From positions 6,435,501 through 6,499,500 of the forward strand of contig CM076280.1 of assembly GCA_038380795.1 (NCBI GenBank): DNA of 64,000 nt. Reading direction: 5' to 3'. The position numbers and the translations under genes are program-made. The notes beneath the pieces are model-generated. The model saw nothing but the letters and a program-made list of their open reading frames with translations, made no database searches and was not told the DNA's origin. The stretch is from Pyrocephalus nanus. Lineage: Eukaryota; Chordata; Aves; Passeriformes; Tyrannidae. How positions within the stretch are numbered: the stretch's first letter is position 1; each line of letters opens with the position of its first letter. Below are positions 56,101-64,000 of the stretch, one piece after another.

Positions 56101-57507
56101 CCCCCCGTGTCAGGGCAGGGGCGAGCAGAGCCACAGAGCCAGCGGCTCCCCCTCATCCCCCCAATCCTCTGCAGCACCACCCACCCGCCTTACCTTGCCC
56201 TTCGTCCCTGTGACGTGGATGATGTTCAGTCGATCCAGGTCCTCGACCTGTAAGAGTTCAACCACCCTGTGAGACCCCCATGGCCGCCAGTGCCGAGCAC
56301 AGCGGCACTGCTGACAGGACAGGGGGACAGGGACAGGGATCCCCCTTCACCTTTAGCCCACTCCTCTCCAAAAAACCCCGCATGGCTTCCAACTGGACCT
56401 GGGGGTCGCCACGCTCCCGCTTCACCTGCTCCAAGTAGCTGGCGTTGGTCTGCAGGGTGTTGAGCATCCGGACTGCATCCTGGAAAGACCCCCACGGTGG
56501 TCAGGATGGTGCCCGCCACCACCCAGCCTGCCTCAAGCCCACCACACCCTGACCCACCCCATCGGGCTCGGTCCCCTCGGCGGTGCCTGTGGCCACCCAC
56601 TCCGGCAGCATCTCCGCCATGGCACCGCGGGGCCGTGCCGGCAGCGCCAGAGCCCTCACGGGGACGGGCTACTTATGGGCAGGGGTTGCCCGCCCCTCTC
56701 CAGGCGCCCCTTGACCCCGCGCAGGGCAGGCCAGCGGCCGGCACCCACTGCTGCTCAGTGGGACAAGGTCGCCGGCGGGAGCGGGCAGCGCTCCAGTACA
56801 CGCCCGGTGTTTAACGAGCGGCACTAATGAAGCAGCAGAGCTAACGAAGCAGCAGCGCTGCATCTGCACGGCACACGTGGGACAAGAGCCCACCAAACCC
56901 ACGCCAGTTCGGGATGTGGGGCTGGCACTGCACCGGGAGCCTGGCATGGGCCCACCCGTGTCCCCAGCGTGGGGACACCCGACCCAGGCAGCTGGACCTT
57001 GGCCCATCCGATAGCGGCAAACTGGCACCGGCGGCGCTTCCAGCTCCGCGGAGCGCGGGCAGGACCGCTCCCGCCTGCCCGGGGGGCACGCCGGGGGACC
57101 GCCATCGTGCCCACGACGCCTGGAGCGGCCGCGTGGCACCGGGACACACCGCAACTTGTCGTAGAGGCTCCCGCTGCAGGCCGGAGTCACCCGCAGCTGC
57201 CACGGGGCGCGGCGATTTGCGGGGTGCCCCCAGCGGAAAGCGGGGACAAGCGGCCCGGGGCTGCGGGACACGGCAGAGGGTGCGGGCGGCGGAAGGGCGG
57301 GCGGGTCTCGGCCGCCCCGATCGCGGTACCGGAGCCGCATCGCTGTGCGGGGCCCCGTGACCCGCCCCCCCTCCCCCCGCCCCCCGCGCGCGCTCCCGGC
57401 GGCGGTACCTGGTAGTCCATGGCGGGGGCGCGCGCGGGGCGCGTGCTGAAGCGGCGCCCCCCGGCCCGCAGCGCCACGCGCAGCGCGCGCAAACCCCGCG
57501 CCACCAT
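53116..57507 (-). CDS. FPGS: FPGS, folylpolyglutamate synthase (mitochondrial and cytosolic forms)
   Basis: Fifteen coding exons, in gene order 57507-57409, 56479-56351, 56247-56194, 56077-56013, 55933-55819, 55697-55620, 55329-55268, 55175-55073, 54999-54922, 54851-54704, 54626-54528, 54354-54204, 54104-54029, 53708-53642 and 53543-53116 (TAA), give 583 residues (human 587). The enzyme adds glutamates to folates with ATP, trapping them in the cell. The P-loop GTKGKGS is split by the exon 3/4 junction. Other family blocks are YFRFLTIMAFHVFLQEK, VEVGIGGAYDCTN, GIDHTSILGDT, HQRSNAALALQLA, WYLDGAHTTSS, LLFNATGDRD and the C-terminal VLVTGSLHLVGG. The first ATG (57507) opens an Arg-rich presequence without acidic residues. 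A second ATG in the same exon (57420, MDYQ) would give the cytosolic 554-residue form. All splice sites are GT-AG on the minus strand. Confidence 0.97.
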
Positions 57508-57720
57508 CCCCGCGCCCGCGCGTGCCGCCAAAGGGGGTGGGGGGGAAGAGAAGGAGGCGGGGCCGCCCCGCCCCGCCCCCCCCCGCCATCTTTGAGCCGG
57601 GCAGCGCGCGCCACGTCAAGGCAGGGGAAGGGGCGGGGGGAGCCATCTTTGCGAAGGGCAGCGGGGCGGCGGCCCCTCCGCCCCCACCTCGGGAGGGGGA
57701 CCCGGCCGACCCTCCAGGAC
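57508..57720 (-). promoter_or_regulatory. FPGS: FPGS CpG-island promoter
   Basis: The CpG-dense, TATA-less stretch directly upstream of the FPGS start has GGGGCGGGGC-type SP1 words near 57561-57580 (minus-strand gene) and a poly-C/G run. The island continues into FPGS exon 1 and intron 1 to about 56560. Confidence 0.6.
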
Positions 57721-59111
57721 AGGGGAGGACGAGGATGCAGCACGAGACGCAACGCCACGCGAGGTCGCTCAGCCCGCCGGGACAGGGACGTGGCCCTGCA
57801 GACCGCAAGGACCAGCCCGGGGCACAGGGGCAGTTCGCGGGCGCAGGGACCCCTGGACCCCCGCAGTCCTCGCCCGGGGACAGCGGAGCCCGCGGGCTGC
57901 CCCTGGCAGCGTCCCGTGCTCGTGCCAGTTAATCCATCGCAGCAATGACCCCCTCCAGCACCGCAGAGGCACGGCGGGGGGCTCAGCGTGTCCGACCCCA
58001 CACCCCACACGTGCCCTCGGCAGTAACAGGGGCTGTCGTGCAGCACTCCTGCTGCTGTCTCCAGCTGGCCAGCAGAGCAACACGAGCTTCAAACCAGCTG
58101 TTTGTGACAGGACAGAGTATCCACAACGACACAAATGAACTGGCTTATTGCTTGTAACCAACTTGTCTTTCCAAAGAAACACATTTCCCCCAAGCAGACA
58201 CTGTTTCAGAGCCCCAAAGCAAGACAGAGTTACCTTGTACAAGTCTTTTATCATCCACACTTTTTATCCTGAGACCTTATGCTACCCGCATGGCTTTTGC
58301 CAGTGGTCATTAACAGACAAGTGAGCAAGTGCCAAATGTCACTCACGGCACATCACACACATTGAGCCCAGGGATCTCTGCAGCTCACAGCCATGGGAGA
58401 CACTGCAGGGAGCACTGGAGGAGCACTGGCTCTGGATGAGTTGGAACCAACCAAGCTCTGCCACAAGGTGTGATCAGCATTTGCACAGGCAATTCCAGTA
58501 GGATGGCAAGTCTCACCACTTGCTGTTACAGGGATCAGTGATTCCCACTGTAAATCCAGGCTAGATGGAGCAACCAGCTCTACCTGCAGTGAGAGCAAGT
58601 CATGCAGAGTGACTCTGCCTTCCCCAGGACAACTCTGATGACTCAGCAGCACCTGCCTCATCCCTACATCAACGCTTCAGTGCTCAAAGGATACTCCATG
58701 CAGGAGCTACAACCAGTCAAGAGAGCTGAGACATCTCCAAGCAGGGCCCAGCTTAGTCCAGGTCAACTAGTCCCAGTCCTGCTGGTCCCAGCACTGTTTG
58801 TTAAGAGCCCCAGCATGGACAGAGACACTTTTTCCATCATCAGATCCATGACAATTGATGTGCAAGTTTAATGTAACCAATACAGACAGTTGCAGGGGGC
58901 AGGGAACACAGGTTCTGAGACAAAACTGCAGGAAAACACTGTCAAACTCACAGGTGCCACCTCCCCAGCCACGCAGCTCCGTGGTGGTCGAGAGGAGACG
59001 GCTGGGCCCTGTCAACGCCATCAGTCACTTCACCTTGAAAAAAGTCCTTTCCTAGACAAAAAGGCCTTGCTGGGACATCCCAGAGAAGCCCAGCCAGGGC
59101 CTTGCTGGGTG
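57721..59111 (-). other. FPGS-CDK9 intergenic region and CDK9 3'UTR
   Basis: No exon was recognised. On the minus strand the first plausible poly(A) hexamer after the CDK9 stop is ATTAAA (plus-strand TTTAAT at 58867-58872), giving a 3'UTR of about 250 bases; longer forms are possible. The remainder appears to be plain spacer. Confidence 0.45.
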
Positions 59112-62100
59112 TCAAAACACCCTGTCGAACTCAGTTTGGTTGGTGGCCGTCGGGTTCCTGCCTTGGTTCGCCGGCTGCTGGGGCATGTGCCCGCCCCTCC
59201 TGCGCGGCGGGGCCAGGTACTCGAACATGGACTGGTTGTGGGTGGACAGCATGTTTTTGAGGTCCGAGGGCATGGGGTCCGACCAGAAGAAGTCGTGGTT
59301 CAGCGCGTCGTCGCTGTCGATGCGCTGGGCGGGGTCCAGCACCAGCAGCTTGTCAATGAGGTCCAGGGCGTAGGGGTCCTTGACGTAGGCCTTGAGCCGG
59401 TCCTTCACCTTCCGCTTCTGCCCCTTGGGCAGGTCCAGCTTCTCGTACAGCTCGTACTTATCAACGTTGGGCCACACCTGGGAAGGGGCAGCAAAGGGGG
59501 TTGACAAGCAATAATTACCGAAAGCACAAGCCACTTTTGATTCAAACGCCCTCAGGCAAACCAGGGTGAGGTCTGAAATAACTCTATTTTATAACTTCCA
59601 AGCCAGCAGACCTTGTTCCCACAGCAACAAAGAGGCACTAAAAGGGTGCACTAACACCTGGAGATGGGGACAAGTCAGGACAGGGTCCTTCTGGTGCGGA
59701 AGCAGCATGCAGGATGCTCCAGGATTTCTAGTTCTCCCACAAAACAACTACTAGAGAGCATGGCTACTAAAGACAGAAAGATAAGGTAACAAATCTGATT
59801 GCTACATAATCACCTGGATGTGGCACCTTTTATCCCTGGAAAGCAATCACTAACATTTATCTCAACCCTGATCTAGCAGAAACCACAGCAGGTGGCAAAG
59901 AATTCGCCTTCAATGTATGTACATAATGAATGTGTGACTGCAGGGTCAGGACTCTGCAGCTGCCAGAACAACATCCCGCAGATTCCAGCCTGGGCTGGGA
60001 TCCCTCAGCTCGCTCCCCACAAGAGGGCAGGACGAGCTGCTGATAAAGGAGGAGCTGAGAAAGGGCCGGGCCCAGTGCTCACACCAAGGCTGAGATGACA
60101 CCACAAATCACAAGCCAGAATTTTCCAAGAGGCTTTTCAAGGTGACCAATGCAAAATACCTGAGACAAACCTCTCAACAGGAAAAAAAAACCCCACCCTT
60201 CTTTAGGCAGAAATTGAGTGTGTTTGTCAGAGAGACAACTCCCCAAACACAGAAGCCCAGAAGACTCCCCAGCCTCCCTGCCAGCTGCAGGCACGCAGCA
60301 GCCAGCACACGGGGCAGGGAAGAGCCCAGGAGTGCCTGTCCCCACAGCCTGCTCACACTCCTCCCGCTCTCCACACCACATCCCCACTCCTGCCCTCACC
60401 TCCGGCGTGATGGATCCGCAGAGCTGGCTGATGAGGGTGAGCTGGTGCTGCTCCGTGTTGCCCTGCATGATGGGGCTGCGGGTCCACATCTCTGCCATGA
60501 TGCAGCCTGCGCCCCAGAGGTCAATGGGGGGACCGTAGTCCCGCTCCCCTAAACGGAGATGCCGAGTTAGTCTCCCAGAGGGGCGAGGAGGGATGAGAAG
60601 CCAGCAGAGCCCACCACCTCCTACCTAGGAGCAGCTCTGGAGGCCGGTACCACAGGGTCACCACCCGGTTGGTGTAGCGATTGGGCTGGCTGTTCTTGGC
60701 CAGGCTGAAGGCTCGAGCCAGCCCGAAGTCCGCCAGCTTCAGGACTCCGTCCCGCGTGATCAGGACGTTTGCGGCTTTCATGTCTCGGTGCAAGATCTGT
60801 ACAAGGACAGACATTGAAGGGTTAAGGCATCAGAGTGCCCTCCTTGGGTGCCTGGTGCCAGCAGGATGCTGAGACTGAAGAGGTGAAATACAAGGATTTC
60901 CCTCCAGCCTGTGCTCGGACATCTGCTCCTTCGAAAGCCACAGAGAGCGGGGTGACCCCTGAGCACAGCAGGGATCTGGCCCATTACCTTGTTCCTGTGG
61001 ATGTAGTAAAGTCCATTCAGCAGCATCTGCATAACTTTCTTGATCTCTGAGAGCGTGAACTTGACATGGGCGTTGCTGAGGAGGCCGGCCAGGTCATGCT
61101 CACAGAAGTCAAACACAAGGTAGATGCTGCCCTTGCAGCGGTTGTATGGAGAGGCTGTGGGAGAGACACAGAGGCACTGTCAGTGAGGGGCATGGAATAA
61201 ATCACAGAATATCCAGAGCTCACAAGGATCCAACTCCTGGGACCCTGTCACAGCTCATCCCACCACCCTGCTGCTCATACAACACTCGCTAGACAGAACC
61301 TCAGGGCATGGGAACGCAGAGAACCAGAGAGCCTGCAGGTCCTTTGTAAAGAGGCACGAAGCAAAAACAGCAGCACAAGAAGAGGAGATGAGGGTTGGCA
61401 CGGGCAAGGCAAGGGCATGAAAACATTTGAAAGCTTCATTTCATGCTGCTCTGTGCACAATAACGGCTGTGGGGTTTCCTCCCTGCAAGCTGTGGCTGCC
61501 AGCCAAGCGCCATCGCCGATGGCATCGGCGATAGAGGAGACACCCACAGACAGCCCTGGGAAACGTGCACTACCAGAGAAAACCTGCCCAATCTCCCATT
61601 AGAAAGTGAGGCTTTCTGCAACCTCAAACAGCATCCGCAAGAACAGACCATTCTGGATCAAACCAATTTAAAACTCCAACTGTAATTTAAAGTCAGTTAT
61701 AGGAAACCTCAAATGAAGCAATCGATTTCAATCTTGTTCCTAGAGCACACACGCAGAGCGTTATTAAAAAGAAAGGCTGACTTTCATCAGCTGTAATCAG
61801 CAAAACCTGCTGATAAGTAGGTCCAAATAGAAAAGCTCATCCCCCACAGAAGCACAGTGCTCTTCTCTCCAGCCAGGAGATCACTTGCTACACTGGGTTT
61901 GCAGTTCCTGACATGGACACAGCCCCACGTGCACCTTTCCAAGGTAAAAAGGGAAAAGCCTAAAATTTGAGAACAGTAAATGCAACCTTTCTACTTTACT
62001 GTAAACTGAGGTCAAGGTAGATTTGGGTAAAAACTGGAATTCAAACAAAACAAAACCAAAACACAAACAACTGACATGTCTACAAAAATATTTACCTTTG

Positions 62101-63575
62101 GTGTGCCAGACACCCAATCGTCACAGCTCATTTAATCACACAGTGAATTAAAAATTAACTTGTCGTTGGTGTTTTCACTCAAACCTCTTCAGACAACAAT
62201 CCACACAGTGGAGTACTGGAGTAACTTCAATTTCCCAGCCCTAGGCCAGTACAGATCCATGTAAGGGAATGATATATAAACTCTAGTGAATGTTTTAAAG
62301 CAATTCCACTGAAAACAGAGCCCGGCCAGGTGTGCTGAGCCTGCCAAGCACCCAGCAGTGGGGGAACAAGGCATCAGGTGGGAGCAAGGAGGTGGAGAAA
62401 CTCTTTTCCAATATAAGTGAGCCATTACCCCCCATCACAAGCTCAGTTAGACAACCCCAGTCCCAGCAAAAGACACCAGCCTGCTCAGCAGGGCTGAAAA
62501 AAGCCACCAGCAACACAAGAGAGACCCTGCAAAGTACCTTTGGTCCTGCAGATTTCTATGAGGTTCACCACGTTCTCGTGTTTGAGCAGCTGCAGGATTT
62601 TAATCTCTCGCAAGGCCGTGATGGGAAACTGGGAGAGACAAAAGAGAGGACACGGATTAGAGATTCACCCCCCCAGTCCAGGCCTTCCCTAACACAGCAC
62701 AGCCATGCTGCCACACTTACCCCCTCCTTCTCATTTTCCATCAACACCTTCTTCAATGCTACCTTCTTGCCTGTCTGGCGATGTTTGGCTTTGAAGACTT
62801 CCCTGTAAAAACAGAAAGAATTCCATGAGCAGCAGAAGACAAAAAACAGAAGGAGCCAGATGCTCCTGACCAGGAACAAAACCAAACAAGACACATTGAA
62901 GCACCAGGCAGAGAGCTCTGTGCTGAGCCACCACCCAACCCAGCCACATCCCCCTCGGGCCAACAGTCCCCAGGACTGGCTGAGCCAAGAAACAGCCCAG
63001 AGCTCCAGGAGCATGACAAGGATTTTGGGTAAAGTAACACATTTTGAGCCAAGCTGCACGTTTTGGATCAAGTTCCACATTCGGGGGAAAAAGAGCTGCA
63101 CACCTGGGGCAAAAAAAGTTGCACGTTTAGGGCAAAAGGTTGTAATTTTGAGCCAAGCTGTACGTTTTGGGTAAAAAGTTGCATATTTGGGGCAAAAAGC
63201 TGTAATTTCGAGCCAAGTTGTACATCTTGAGCCAAGTTACAGGTCCCCACCCCAGCCATCTCCAAGATAAGCTCTGCTCTGCGTGAGTGGGGCCTCAAGG
63301 TGGGAAAAGGAGGCCTCATGAGCCAGGGTAGTTCCCCGGAGGCAGAGGAATGACCGAGGAACGGGACACCCGAGCAGGGAGAGCCCGGGCCTGGCGCGGG
63401 CGGGCCGCGGGACAGGGCCCGAGCTGCGGGCCTGAGGCCGGCGGGGGGAAGCCGGGGAGGACCGTGGCCGACGGGGCACTCACCCGAAGGTGCCCTGCCC
63501 GATCTTGGCGAGCTTCTCGTACTTGGAGACCTCGTCGCAGAAGGGGCACTCGACCATGTCGTACTGCTTGGCCAT
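59112..63575 (-). CDS. CDK9: CDK9, cyclin-dependent kinase 9 (P-TEFb catalytic subunit)
   Basis: Seven coding exons, in gene order 63575-63484, 62802-62721, 62628-62538, 61154-60988, 60796-60625, 60548-60400 and 59477-59112 (TGA), give exactly 372 residues, the human length. With cyclin T the kinase phosphorylates the RNA polymerase II tail, DSIF and NELF to release paused polymerase in the nucleus. The glycine loop is GQGTFGEV (26-33), the ATP lysine K48 in VALKK, the cyclin helix PITALRE at 60-66, the catalytic loop HRDMKAANV, the metal site DFG, and the T-loop [16 protein letters not shown] with T186. The C-terminus ends NQTEFDRVF. The start [16 protein letters not shown] is the canonical 42-kDa start. 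An in-frame ATG 41 codons upstream (63698) leaves room for a longer form. All junctions are GT-AG on the minus strand. Confidence 0.98.
63020..63240 (-). repeat. About 20-bp tandem repeat with 60-bp higher-order unit in CDK9 intron 1
   Basis: About ten copies of a GCCAAGCTGTACGTTTTGGG-like unit are spaced 19-23 bp. The segments 63127-63170 and 63187-63230 match at an offset of exactly 60 bp, showing a three-unit higher-order repeat. No coding role is apparent. Confidence 0.8.
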
Positions 63576-63720
63576 GGCGGCCGCGCCGTTGCCACAGCAC
63601 CGCGGCCCGCCCGTTCCGCCACGTGACCTGGCACAGTGACCACGTGACCCGCCGCGCGGGGCACCCCGGGAGTTGTAGTCCAGAGGGGCGCCCGCCATGT
63701 TGTCCCCGGTGTCACCAGCG
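63576..63720 (-). promoter_or_regulatory. CDK9: CDK9 promoter with E-boxes and ZNF143-like motif
   Basis: Two CACGTGACC E-boxes lie at 63620-63628 and 63641-63649. On the minus strand GGACTACAACTCCCGGGG (63665-63682) resembles the ZNF143/THAP11 element. The stretch is CpG-rich and has no TATA box. Confidence 0.55.
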
Positions 63721-64000
63721 CCCCTCCGCGTTGCCCGAAAGAGTGTTGTTGTTGTTGTTGTTGTTGTTGTTGTGCCTCCTGCTTGTGCTTAAGCGCGCCG
63801 GAGATTAAGCAGAACTTCTGCTCCTACGCCCCGATGCATGGGGATGCCGTGGCCAAGGCAGGAGGGCACTAGGGGGCTGGTGGCAGGGGACCCCAGATGG
63901 GGACAATCGCTCCGGCCATGCCTTGTTCAGGTGCAGGATGAACTGGAGGTTCTGTCTGGGGCTGTTTGAAACTGGTCCCCAAGGTGGAGAGTACAGGGAG
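63721..64000. other. Region upstream of CDK9 with (GTT)9 microsatellite
   Basis: A run of nine GTT units lies at 63745-63772. Apart from this, no exon was recognised before the window ends. Confidence 0.6.

Noticed and set aside
57508..57531. A longer FPGS presequence beginning at 57531
   Set aside because: The codon at 57531-57529 is TTG, not ATG. The first true ATG in frame is at 57507.
56669..58046. Minus-strand frames of 379-401 codons over the FPGS first exon
   Set aside because: They are out of frame with the FPGS presequence and follow GC-rich promoter DNA.

Overview
The window is vertebrate nuclear DNA, almost certainly from a bird. It is GC-rich, with short introns, CpG-island promoters, GT-AG splicing, sparse interspersed repeats and many small minisatellites, as expected of an avian microchromosome. 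The gene order matches human 9q34.11 and the region I recall as chicken chromosome 17. Predicted AK1 begins M-S-T-E-K-L-K, which I also recall for chicken AK1. The species cannot be named from the sequence. Exon models were built by hand from splice sites, reading phase and remembered family features. No alignment or RNA evidence was available.

Layout, left to right. Positions 1-19970 hold the 3' part of EEIG1/FAM102A (+), with its first coding exon(s) off the left edge and a 3'UTR of about 5.2 kb. DPM2 (+, 20869-23009) follows behind a CpG-island promoter. ST6GALNAC4 (+, 25404-26949) and ST6GALNAC6 (+, 30024-31491) are tandem sialyltransferase paralogues. A 644-bp solo-LTR candidate (32976-33619) and a purine-rich minisatellite separate them from AK1 (+, coding 35664-38637, TATA promoter at 34267). 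ENG (+, 41547-52262) has 15 coding exons. It meets FPGS (-, 57507 down to 53116) tail to tail with overlapping 3' ends. CDK9 (-, 63575 down to 59112) closes the window.

All eight genes read as intact, allowing for the EEIG1 truncation. Summed exons give 84 aa (DPM2), 297 (ST6GALNAC4), 296 (ST6GALNAC6), 194 (AK1), 649 (ENG), 583 (FPGS, mitochondrial start) and 372 (CDK9), close to the human lengths. They do not form one pathway: glycan building (DPM2, ST6GALNAC4, ST6GALNAC6), nucleotide and folate metabolism (AK1, FPGS), TGF-beta/BMP co-reception (ENG), transcription elongation (CDK9) and osteoclast/estrogen signalling (EEIG1). Their adjacency is old vertebrate synteny. PIP5KL1, which sits between DPM2 and ST6GALNAC4 in human, is not seen.

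I found no wholly new system. The most interesting signals are regulatory: a GATA/E-box/GATA cassette and an inverted GATA pair with ETS motif in ENG intron 1, a MEF2-consensus TATA box at AK1, upstream and overlapping reading frames in both sialyltransferase leaders, an in-frame upstream ATG for CDK9, an RGD tripeptide at a non-human position in ENG, and a U-tract/A-tract hairpin in the EEIG1 3'UTR.
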